NCBI GenBank assembly: GCA_012271165.1 | Contig: JAAXGX010000057.1 | Coordinates: forward strand, 22,223 to 56,595 | From: Vicinamibacteraceae bacterium | Lineage (GTDB): Bacteria; Acidobacteriota; Vicinamibacteria; Vicinamibacterales; UBA8438 | Direction of reading: 5' to 3' | Length of the DNA stretch: 34,373 nt | Shown: one piece after another, positions 27,747-33,898 of the stretch | Numbering within the stretch: the stretch's first letter is position 1 | Layout: each line of letters begins with the position of its first letter | Program-made: the position numbers and the translations under genes | Notes under the pieces: model-generated | Seen by the model: only the letters and a program-made list of their open reading frames with translations | What the model was told of the DNA's origin: nothing | Database searches by the model: none

Positions 27747-28733
27747 ATGGAGCCGCAGTCAGCCTACGTCGAGCGTCTTCGCCCGCCGGGCGGACGCCGA
27801 TCCAGCAAGCGCGAGCTTATCGTCAACGTCTTCCTGCGCCAGCAGGGACATCTGAGCGCCGACGACCTGGTGGCCCTGATGCGATCCGAGGACCAGCGGA
27901 TCAGCCGGGCAACCGTCTACCGGACGCTGCGCTGGATGGTCGAGGCCGGCATCGCCCGCAAGGTCGATTTCGGCGAGGGCCGCTTCCGTTTCGAGCACTC
28001 GTACCGCCACCCGCGCCACTTTCACCTCATTTGCAAGTCCTGCAACCGGTCGTACGAGTTCCTCAGCTCGGACATCGAGAGCCTGCTGGAGGAGATCGCC
28101 GACGAGCGCGGGTTCACGGTCGGCAAGAGCGTCGTCCAGATCTACGGCACGTGCGAGGAGTGCCGGGCCGGGCGCCGGCCGTCGGGGGCCGCGGTCGCCA
28201 CCGAGCTGCTGTTTGCCCGCGACGCCCTGCGCATCGCCATCGCCACCGAGCGCAGCGGGCTGGAGTTCTACTCGCGGGCGGCGCGCCTGACGAAGGACTC
28301 CCGCGGGCGGCGCGTCTTCGAGCGCCTGGCCGGCGAGGAGCAGGAGCACCTGGCCAAGCTCGAGGCCCGCTACCGGGAGCTGCTGGCCCAGGATCCCGAT
28401 CTCGAGTCGCGGCCCACCTTCCTGTTCTTCAAGGGGGCTGCCAGCGGTCTGTTCGCGGCTGGCGCCGACGAGCTGGCGAAAGGCGTGGACGACCGGCAGG
28501 CCCTCAAGATCGGGATTCGCTGCGAGCGCGGGTCGCATCGTTTCTTCAAGCGCTACGGCGAGCGGTTCGAGGATTCGGAAGGTAAGCAGATCTTCCTGGA
28601 GTTCGCGGACGAGGAACGCGAGCACCTCGACCTGCTCATCCGCGAGTACCGGTCGCTGGTGCGCCGCAGCTCCACGGCGGCCGCGCCGCGCCGCGCCACC
28701 CGCCGTCCGGCCGGGCCGCCGCCCGCCGGCTGA
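27747..28733 (+). CDS. Fur-family repressor fused to a rubrerythrin-like diiron domain
   Basis: 328 residues in two domains. Residues 20-145 are Fur/PerR: winged helix (GHLSADDLVALM, SRATVYRTLRWMVEAGI), metal site HPRHFHLICKSC and the second zinc pair CEEC at 136-139. Residues 150-305 form a ferritin-like four-helix bundle with E168 (TERSGLEFY), ExxH at 198-201 (EEQEHL), E260 (CERGSHRFF) and ExxH at 290-293 (EEREHL), all diiron ligands expected in rubrerythrin. Where peroxide-sensing PerR has Asp104, the aligned residue is Glu, as in Fur. I infer a one-protein sensor linking iron or peroxide chemistry to DNA binding. Start: ATG 27747 lies in an R1 tail with GGGAG abutting it; an in-frame TTG at 27726 would add seven residues. 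Confidence 0.88.
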   Translation: MEPQSAYVERLRPPGGRRSSKRELIVNVFLRQQGHLSADDLVALMRSEDQRISRATVYRTLRWMVEAGIARKVDFGEGRFRFEHSYRHPRHFHLICKSCNRSYEFLSSDIESLLEEIADERGFTVGKSVVQIYGTCEECRAGRRPSGAAVATELLFARDALRIAIATERSGLEFYSRAARLTKDSRGRRVFERLAGEEQEHLAKLEARYRELLAQDPDLESRPTFLFFKGAASGLFAAGADELAKGVDDRQALKIGIRCERGSHRFFKRYGERFEDSEGKQIFLEFADEEREHLDLLIREYRSLVRRSSTAAAPRRATRRPAGPPPAG

Positions 28734-28745
28734 TATGATCCCCGC

Positions 28746-29222
28746 GTGTCCGCCGCGCTGATCACCGCCGCGTTCGTGGGGATCGCCGCGCTCGGGTACG
28801 CCACGGTGCTCGGCTTTACGGCGCTCGGTCCCGCCGACGTCCTGCGGCACACGTCGCTCGGCATCTTCGCCACCCTGGTCACGCTCCTGGCGCACTCGAT
28901 GACGATGTTCTACCTGATCGGCAAGGGCCGGGCCGTGCGCGAGGCGGTCCAGGAGGGGCAGTTGCCGGTGGAGCTGTACCGCGCCGTGGCCCGCGTGCGC
29001 CGCCCGGTGTTCTCGATTGCCACGGTCGCGATGGGACTCACGATGGCTACCGCCATCATGGGCGGCGGCGTCGACACGGACACGGTGCCGGCCGTGGTCC
29101 ACTCGGTCCTCGCGCTGGCGGCGGTCGCGGCCAACCTCGCGGCGCTGCGCACCGAGATCATCGCCATGCTGTCGAGCGCGCGCATCGTCGCCGAGGTCGA
29201 CCAGCTCCTCGAGGACCGCTAG
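28746..29222 (+). CDS. Four-helix membrane protein of unknown function
   Basis: 158 residues with four hydrophobic segments, at about 4-27, 37-58, 88-106 and 112-132. TM2 holds His and Tyr (TLLAHSMTMFYLIG) and TM4 holds a His (PAVVHSVLALAAVAANLAAL); paired membrane histidines can bind haem, but nothing proves it here. The loop after TM2 is basic and the C-terminus (ARIVAEVDQLLEDR) amphipathic. It starts with GTG 12 nt after the Fur-rubrerythrin gene, and its TAG shares two bases with the GTG of the next gene, so all three are likely co-transcribed. I do not recognise the family. Confidence 0.75.
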   Translation: MSAALITAAFVGIAALGYATVLGFTALGPADVLRHTSLGIFATLVTLLAHSMTMFYLIGKGRAVREAVQEGQLPVELYRAVARVRRPVFSIATVAMGLTMATAIMGGGVDTDTVPAVVHSVLALAAVAANLAALRTEIIAMLSSARIVAEVDQLLEDR

Positions 29223-29938
29223 TGGACGGGCGCGCAGGCCGGCCGGCGCGGCTCGTCCTGTTCGACATCGACGGCACGCTGCTGCTCTCCGGCGGGGCAG
29301 GCAAGCGCGCGTTGAACAGGGCGTTCCAGGAACTGTTCGGCGTGGCCGGGGGCTTCGACGGCATTCCGGTCGCGGGTCGCACCGACCCGCTGATCTTCGA
29401 CGACGCGCTGGAGCGCGCCGGGGTCACGGCCGCGCCGGCCGTGCGCCGGCGCTTCCATGCGCGCTACTGCGAGCTGCTGCAGGGCGAGATCCTCGGTCCC
29501 GGTCCGCGCAAGGGCCTGATGCCCGGCGTCCGGACGCTGCTGGCCCGGTTGGGCGCGCGCACCGACGTGGCCAGCGCGCTGCTGACCGGCAACGTCGCCC
29601 GCGCGGCGCGGATCAAGCTGGAGCACTTCGACCTCTGGAGCTACTTCGCGTGCGGCGCCTACGGCGACGACGCGCCGAGCCGGGACGAGCTGGTGCCGAT
29701 TGCGGTCGATCGGGCCCGGCGGCAGGGAATCGATGTACCGTCGGCCGCACAGGTCGTGGTCGTCGGCGACACGCCGCTCGACATCCGCTGCGCGCGGCGA
29801 TCGGGCGCGATGTCGGTGGCGGTGGCGACCGGCCCGTTCGACGAGGCCGCGCTCAGGCAGCACGGCGCCGACAGCGTGCTGGCGGACCTCGCGGACACGG
29901 GCGCGTTCCTCGAACTCCTCCAGGGGTCTGCGCCGTAG
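29222..29938 (+). CDS. HAD-superfamily phosphatase, phosphoglycolate phosphatase-like
   Basis: 238 residues. Motif I LVLFDIDGTLLLSGG near residue 12, motif II ALLTGNV, and motif IV VVVVGDTPLDIRCARRSGA are complete. The cap domain sits between I and II. It resembles Gph/PGP-type HAD enzymes; the substrate is not clear. GTG 29222 overlaps the TAG of the membrane-protein gene (TAGTG). The last codons and the TAG stop lie within an R1 hairpin, so the C-terminal residues QGSAP are repeat-encoded. Confidence 0.88.
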   Translation: MDGRAGRPARLVLFDIDGTLLLSGGAGKRALNRAFQELFGVAGGFDGIPVAGRTDPLIFDDALERAGVTAAPAVRRRFHARYCELLQGEILGPGPRKGLMPGVRTLLARLGARTDVASALLTGNVARAARIKLEHFDLWSYFACGAYGDDAPSRDELVPIAVDRARRQGIDVPSAAQVVVVGDTPLDIRCARRSGAMSVAVATGPFDEAALRQHGADSVLADLADTGAFLELLQGSAP

Positions 29939-29953
29939 AACGATGCAGACCCC
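29923..29953 (+). repeat. R1 hairpin repeat overlapping the HAD stop
   Basis: Stem 29923-29936 with 29940-29953, one mismatch, 3-nt loop. The outer arm is GGGGTC...GACCCC instead of GGAGTC...GACTCC, a paired change. The TAG stop of the HAD gene spans the stem end and loop (29936-29938). Confidence 0.8.
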
Positions 29954-29997
29954 GCAAGGCGCGCACGGCGCGCCTCGGCGGGAGCGGCGCGGGGCGC

Positions 29998-30044
29998 AGG
30001 GGACCCCGCAAGCGGACGCCGGGGGTTCGGGGCGCAGCCCCGTC
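29998..30044 (+). repeat. R2 repeat, left copy flanking acuI
   Basis: 47 nt, matching the reverse complement of 31064-31110 at 45 positions. It contains the hairpin CGGGGC-GCA-GCCCCG (30028-30042) and ends 2 nt before the acuI ATG. A GACCCCGCAAG shared with 29949-29959 suggests local duplication at its left edge. Confidence 0.85.
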
Positions 30045-30046
30045 TA

Positions 30047-31054
30047 ATGGAGGACTTCGTGGATCGATTCAGGGCGTATCGGGTATTCCAGGACGGAGAC
30101 ACGATTCGGGGCCGCCTCGTCGAGGCCGGCCTGCAGGACCTCGCCGACGGGGACGTGGTCGTGCGGGTGGCGTACTCGGGGGTGAACTACAAGGACGCCC
30201 TGGCCGCCACCGGCGCGGGCAAGATCATGCGCCGGTTTCCGCTCGTGGGCGGCGTCGATCTGGCCGGCATCGTCGAGACGAGCGGCGATCCGCGCTTCAC
30301 GCCCGGCGACGAGGTCCTCGCCACCGGCTTCGGGTTGGGCGAGAGCCATGACGGCGGATTCGCCGAGTACGCCCGCGTGCCGGCCGACTGGGTCGTGCGC
30401 CTGCCGCGCGGACTCGACCTGCGCGAGGCGATGGCCATCGGGACGGCCGGGTTCACCGCCGCGCTGAGCGTCGTCGAGATGGAGCGGAACGGGTTGGCCC
30501 CCGCCAACGGCGCGGTCATCGTGACCGGTGCCACCGGAGGCGTGGGAAGCCTGGCGGTGCAGTGTCTCGCCGCCGCCGGCTACCGGGTCACGGCGTCGAC
30601 CCGCAAGGCGGACGCGCACGAGTTCCTGCGGTCGCTGGGAGCCGCCGAGGTCATCGCCGCCGAGGTCCCGGACGCGGCCGCGGCGCGCCCGCTCGAGAAG
30701 GCCGCGTGGGCCGGCGCCGTCGACCCGGTCGGCGGCGACACGCTGGGCTGGCTGACGCGGACGATGCAGCGCGGCGGCTGCATCGCCAGCTCGGGACTGA
30801 CGGGGGGCATCAAGCTGCAGACGACGGTCATGCCGTTCATCCTGCGGGGGGTCAAGCTCCTCGGCATCGATTCCTCGATGTGCCCGATGGACCTGCGGCT
30901 GGAAGCATGGCGCCGTCTGGCCGCGGACATGAAGCCGGCGCACCTCGCGGCCATGACGCACGCGACAACGCTGGAGGAGCTGCCGGCCGCGTTCGACACC
31001 CTGCTACGGGGCGCGGCGCGCGGCCGCTACGTCGTCGGGATCGGCGGCGTCTAG
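30047..31054 (+). CDS. acuI: Acrylyl-CoA reductase AcuI/YhdH-type quinone oxidoreductase
   Basis: Zinc-free medium-chain dehydrogenase/reductase of 335 residues. SGVNYKDALAATG and the Rossmann loop VTGATGGVGSLAVQCLAA near residues 160-177 identify the YhdH/AcuI branch, with TASTRKADAHEFLRSLGA giving the NADPH-side helix. By family it reduces toxic acrylyl-CoA to propionyl-CoA; other enones are possible. The gene is bracketed at both ends by inverted R2 repeats (ending 2 nt before the ATG and starting 9 nt after the TAG). No good ribosome site lies before ATG 30047, and the ATG itself is the tail of R2; in-frame GTG 30059 is an alternative. Confidence 0.92.
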   Translation: MEDFVDRFRAYRVFQDGDTIRGRLVEAGLQDLADGDVVVRVAYSGVNYKDALAATGAGKIMRRFPLVGGVDLAGIVETSGDPRFTPGDEVLATGFGLGESHDGGFAEYARVPADWVVRLPRGLDLREAMAIGTAGFTAALSVVEMERNGLAPANGAVIVTGATGGVGSLAVQCLAAAGYRVTASTRKADAHEFLRSLGAAEVIAAEVPDAAAARPLEKAAWAGAVDPVGGDTLGWLTRTMQRGGCIASSGLTGGIKLQTTVMPFILRGVKLLGIDSSMCPMDLRLEAWRRLAADMKPAHLAAMTHATTLEELPAAFDTLLRGAARGRYVVGIGGV

Positions 31055-31063
31055 CCGCCGTCG

Positions 31064-31110
31064 GACGGGGCTGCGCCCCGAACCCCCGGCGTTCGCTTGC
31101 GGGGACCCCT
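31064..31110 (-). repeat. R2 repeat, inverted right copy flanking acuI
   Basis: Reverse complement of the copy at 29998-30044 with two mismatches in 47. It lies between the converging acuI (+) and selC (-) genes, 9 nt after the acuI stop and 39 nt beyond the tRNA-Sec 3' end. Its GC hairpin could end transcription from both sides. Confidence 0.85.
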
Positions 31111-31149
31111 CACTAGTCGACACCCGGGTGCGGCACAGAGTCGGCGCGC

Positions 31150-31246
31150 TGGCGGAAGCGCCTGGGAGTCGAACCCAGCCCCCCCGCGTTGGCGGGGAGC
31201 GACCGATTTTGAAGACCGGGAGGGCCACCGGGCCCCGTTCGCTTCC
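31150..31246 (-). tRNA. selC: tRNA-Sec (anticodon UCA)
   Basis: 97 nt including encoded CCA. The minus strand begins GGAAGCG and ends CGCTTCC-G-CCA. The anticodon arm CCGGT-CTTCAAA-ATCGG gives UCA, at 31212-31210. It has a long variable arm (CCCCGC...GCGGGG), a T-arm CTGGG-TTCGACT-CCCAG, an extended D-stem (GGGCC...GGCCC) and a G discriminator, all hallmarks of bacterial tRNA-Sec. The acceptor has seven clear pairs; the eighth expected pair is A-G. It shows the organism reads some UGA codons as selenocysteine; selA, selB and selD are not in the window. Confidence 0.95.
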
Positions 31247-31338
31247 AGACGAGAGAGGCCAGCTCGAACCAGGACAGACGGAGAATGGGAAGGGCGGCTG
31301 CTCAAGTCTGCCGCCGGAGGACGAGACGCCGGGCCAGG

Positions 31339-31545
31339 CTAGCTTTCGATGAGACGAACGTCGCCCGCGCGGGGCCCCTTCTGCGATTCCTCGGGCGTGA
31401 AGTCCACCCGCTGCCCCTCGCGCAGGAGTTCGAATACGGCGCCCCGAACTGCACTGCGGTGGAAAAAGTGCTCGATTCCGCCTTCGTCTCGAATGAAACC
31501 GAACCCCTTGTCAATCAAAAGACGCGCGATCGTGCCGGTTGGCAT
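31339..31545 (-). CDS. Cold-shock-domain protein
   Basis: CspA-family single-strand nucleic-acid-binding protein of 68 residues. RNP1 is KGFGFIRDE at about 13-21 and RNP2 is HFFHRSAV at about 26-33; GQRVDFTPEESQKGPRAGDV is the usual C-terminal strand pattern. Ribosome site GGAGG lies 6 nt before the ATG. It has a good promoter at 31638-31666 and so a leader of about 85 nt, which can fold, as is common for cold-shock genes. RNP2 has HFFH rather than the usual VFVH. Confidence 0.93.
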   Translation of the reverse strand: MPTGTIARLLIDKGFGFIRDEGGIEHFFHRSAVRGAVFELLREGQRVDFTPEESQKGPRAGDVRLIES

Positions 31546-31637
31546 ACGGTCCCTCCGAAGGCCTGTGACTCGCCGAACACCCTCCAGGCCACGGTGTCGC
31601 GAGCTGTCAGCGCACTCGCCAAGCGGCGAAGGTGGTC

Positions 31638-31666
31638 AGTCTAGTGAGGTCCATGAGAGAAGTCAA
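31638..31666 (-). promoter_or_regulatory. Promoter of the cold-shock gene
   Basis: Minus strand TTGACT (31666-31661), 17-nt spacer, TAGACT (31643-31638). The start should lie near 31631. In the leader, GGCCTG and CAGGCC can pair around a 19-nt loop just upstream of the ribosome site. Confidence 0.7.
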
Positions 31667-31684
31667 GCGTGTAATCTGCGGTCG

Positions 31685-31867
31685 TCAGGCGCGCGGCGGA
31701 GCCGGCTTCGGCGGCTTGGGAGGCGGGTAGGTCGTCCAGAAATGCCGTCCGCACGACGCGCACACCCAGAACTGCTGGGGAGGCCACGGCGCCCCGGGGC
31801 CCGGGTCCTTCAGCTCCATTTGCGCGCCGCACCGCTGGCAGCGCATCTGAATCGCGACATCACTCAT
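31685..31867 (-). CDS. Small zinc-ribbon protein
   Basis: 60 residues: two CxxC knuckles, MRCQRCGAQMELKD and WVCASCGRHFW, 25 residues apart, form a rubredoxin-like zinc ribbon. The C-terminal tail is Pro/Lys-rich (PPPKPPKPAPP). The start ATG 31867 gives MSDVAIQM; the much longer open frame upstream has no protein character. Function unknown; similar small ribbons are common near regulators. It is divergent from the nucleotidyltransferase gene and lies upstream of the cold-shock gene. Confidence 0.75.
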   Translation of the reverse strand: MSDVAIQMRCQRCGAQMELKDPGPGAPWPPQQFWVCASCGRHFWTTYPPPKPPKPAPPRA

Positions 31868-31909
31868 GGGCGGGATTCTATCATTGTGGAAACACGACGA
31901 GGCGGGTGG

Positions 31910-32548
31910 ATGGGGAGACTCGTTCCGGGCATCGTGCTGGCGGCCGGGCGGTCGCTTCGCATGGGCCGCGCGAAGGCGCTGCTGCCGATCGGCGCCCGCG
32001 GCGAGACGTTCGTCAGCCGGATCGTCCGCACCCTGCGGGCCGGCGGCGTCGCCGATGTCGTCGTCGTCGTCGGCGGCGAGGAATCGCCGGTTGCAAGGGC
32101 CCTCCTGCGGGAGGAGCTGCCGCACCGCGTCGCCGTCAACCCGTCCCCGGACCAGGGGCAGCTGTCGTCGGTCAAGGCCGGCCTGCGGGCGATAGACCAC
32201 CCCGCGGTCGGCGGCATGCTGGTGACGCTCGTCGACGTGCCGCTCGTGTCCGCGGGCACGGTGCGGGCGTTGCTGGCCGCCCACGCGTCCACGCGGGCCC
32301 CCGTCGTGCGTCCCGTGCGCGACGGGCGCCACGGGCATCCGGTCGTCTTCGACCGGTCGGTCTTCGACGAGCTCAGGCGCACCGCCGTCAGCGCGAAGGA
32401 GGTGGTGAAGGCGCACCTCCGCGAATCGATCGATGTCCCGATCGCGGAGGACGGACCCTTCCGCGATATCGACACCCCGGCGGACTACGAGGAGGTGTTC
32501 GGACAGCCGCCGCCGGACGTCGCGGACGCCGCCGGGGCGGGCCGTTGA
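31910..32548 (+). CDS. MobA/MocA-like molybdenum-cofactor nucleotidyltransferase
   Basis: 212 residues, NTP_transf_3 fold. The N-terminal nucleotide loop is VLAAGRSLRMGRAKALLPIG, followed by GQLSSVKAGLRAI, LVTLVDVPLVSAGTV (metal-binding Asp) and GHPVVFDRSVFDEL. This pattern is closest to MocA, which makes molybdopterin cytosine dinucleotide for xanthine/CO dehydrogenase-type enzymes; MobA, which makes the guanine form for formate dehydrogenase, has the same fold. ATG 31910 follows GAGG at 31899-31902; an in-frame GTG at 31886 is possible. The stop codon overlaps the -35 of the tRNA-Ala promoter. Confidence 0.85.
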   Translation: MGRLVPGIVLAAGRSLRMGRAKALLPIGARGETFVSRIVRTLRAGGVADVVVVVGGEESPVARALLREELPHRVAVNPSPDQGQLSSVKAGLRAIDHPAVGGMLVTLVDVPLVSAGTVRALLAAHASTRAPVVRPVRDGRHGHPVVFDRSVFDELRRTAVSAKEVVKAHLRESIDVPIAEDGPFRDIDTPADYEEVFGQPPPDVADAAGAGR

Positions 32549-32573
32549 TCGCCCACCGCGTAAGGCATAGAAT
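32545..32573 (+). promoter_or_regulatory. Promoter of tRNA-Ala
   Basis: TTGATC (32545-32550), 17-nt spacer, TAGAAT (32568-32573). The predicted start near 32580 is 11 nt before the mature tRNA. Confidence 0.6.
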
Positions 32574-32590
32574 GATTCCAGACACGCCGT

Positions 32591-32666
32591 GGGCCAGTGG
32601 CGCAGTTGGGAGCGCGCGTGAATGGCATTCACGAGGTCACGGGTTCGACCCCCGTCTGGTCCACCA
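32591..32666 (+). tRNA. tRNA-Ala (anticodon GGC)
   Basis: 76 nt with encoded CCA. Acceptor GGGCCAG pairs with CTGGTCC, the anticodon arm is CGTGA-ATGGCAT-TCACG (anticodon GGC), and the T-arm includes GGTTCGACC-type sequence. The loop ATGGCAT is the one usual for bacterial tRNA-Ala(GGC). It is the last feature before a gene-poor accessory stretch. Confidence 0.95.
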
Positions 32667-32679
32667 CCCATCCCTCTTA

Positions 32680-32701
32680 AGCTCTTTGATCTAAAAGAGT
32701 T
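32680..32701 (+). terminator. AT-rich hairpin after tRNA-Ala
   Basis: CTCTTT (32682-32687) pairs with AAAGAG (32694-32699), extended by a G-T and an A-T pair, 6-nt loop, 14 nt past the tRNA. The following bases are moderately T-rich. A second short hairpin, CTGACG-GGG-CGTCAG, follows at 32708-32722. Confidence 0.4.
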
Positions 32702-32722
32702 ATCCTTCTGACGGGGCGTCAG

Positions 32723-33232
32723 CCCTGCATTCAACCCCCCATTAGTCCGCGCGGTGCGAGCGGATGTCCAGAGCCGCGCGCGGACGAGATCGGACTCTCG
32801 ACCGCGACGTGATCCGACGCCGGAGACGGGACGCGACCGCCGCCGGTACGAGCCGGTTGCGGCCGTTTCGGGTCGGGTTGCAGCCTGGGCGCACGAAGCC
32901 TCCAACGATTCGCCCGACACTCGGGCCTGAATTACCGGGGACGACGTCGCCCTCCAACGCGGCGGCCGCCGCGCCGTGATCGCCGGCCCGGGCCGCATCC
33001 GCCCTGACAGCCGGGGCGGGCGGCCGTCCGGATCCGCCAGACCCCGGCTATCCTGGGTGTATTCGACCGGGTGGAGGCTTCTCGCCGGCGTGGTACTGGT
33101 GCTGCTCGCGGTCCTGATGGTCGAGCTGCTCGTCGGTCCCGAAATCGTCGAGTTGCTGGTCGGCTGGTTGGTGGAGGGCGTTGAGGCGCAGCCGCGGTTT
33201 GCGCGGGGCATGATCATGATGTCCGCGCGCGG
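32723..33232. other. Gene-poor stretch after tRNA-Ala
   Basis: No convincing gene. One open frame (about 32976-33305) encodes a hydrophobic segment (LLAGVVLVLLAVLMVELLVG) but lacks a ribosome site and runs out of frame into a recognisable fragment at 33233. The sequence looks like decayed coding DNA. Confidence 0.4.
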
Positions 33233-33310
33233 ATGCCGGGCATCCACAGCGAGGTGGGCGGCGGCTACTGGATGGACGGACTGGCCGACCTGTCGCTGTC
33301 GGTAAGCGTT
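33233..33310 (+). pseudogene. Fragment resembling a DUF2235 alpha/beta-hydrolase
   Basis: MPGIHSEVGGGYWMDGLADL followed by SLSV matches the pattern G-x-HS-[DE]-VGGGY...GL-[AS]-D that I recall from DUF2235 proteins (type VI effector phospholipase-like domain). Only about 25 residues are recognisable; sequence on both sides is unrelated and in other frames. Assignment by motif recall only. Confidence 0.4.
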
Positions 33311-33553
33311 CGGTGGACCCGGTATGGACATGCGGCTGGCCCAGCCAGACGCGCCGTCGGCGTCCGGAGAAATCCGTGCAGACTGACCAGCTCGGCCTGC
33401 GCGGCCGGTGCGTTCTTCGCCGCACGGCGCGCTTCCTGGCTGCGGCCACTTCAGCTCGTCCGCGCTTCTCGGCTGCGCGGGTTCACGCGTTGACCGCCCA
33501 GTTGTCGGTCCGCCATACCGGCGCGACCGAACGCTTACCGCTGTCGCTCATGA

Positions 33554-33898
33554 TCGGGGAGTGCAGGAAGGCCCTGGGCGGGGACGTCGCAGATTCGGGA
33601 CGGCATCGACGACATCAAGAAGCTGCTCGGGGCGCAGACGTCGCGGCTCGCCGACGTGACCGCCGCCGACGTCGTGATTCGCGGACTGGCCCACGGCGTG
33701 CTGCACGAGAACAGCGGGCTGGACGCGAAGCTGGGGGGCCGGGAGCCGCGCACGGTCTGCGTCGTGGAGAACGACAGGCCAGTCCATGCGCGCCGAGGCA
33801 ACTTGAGCCGGACGGCGCCACCAGAGATTGGCAACCCGCGAGTAGTACGCAACATCTGCCTCTTGAAGTGCGTCCATAATACCACTAGTATTTCAGAC
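33554..33898 (+). pseudogene. Open frame without start, continuous with the antitoxin-like gene
   Basis: The frame is open from just after a TGA at 33551 through to the ATG at 33899 and onward. The translation is protein-like (QIRDGIDDIKKLLGAQTSRL, DVVIRGLAHGVLHE, EPRTVCVVENDRPVHARR) but has no ATG, no clear GTG/TTG start with a ribosome site, and no family I know. It may be the end of a decayed gene whose start is in another frame. Confidence 0.35.
33863..33892 (+). promoter_or_regulatory. Promoter with overlapping inverted repeat upstream of the antitoxin-like gene
   Basis: TTGAAG (33863-33868), 17-nt spacer, TAGTAT (33886-33891). AATAC (33878-33882) and GTATT (33888-33892) form a 5-bp inverted repeat with a 5-nt spacer that covers the -10, a possible operator. 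The -10 ends 7 nt before ATG 33899 and no ribosome site is present, so the mRNA is probably leaderless. Confidence 0.55.

Noticed and set aside
32764-32979. A 71-codon plus-strand frame after tRNA-Ala
   Set aside because: Arg/Pro-rich translation, no ribosome site and no family; typical of random GC-rich sequence.
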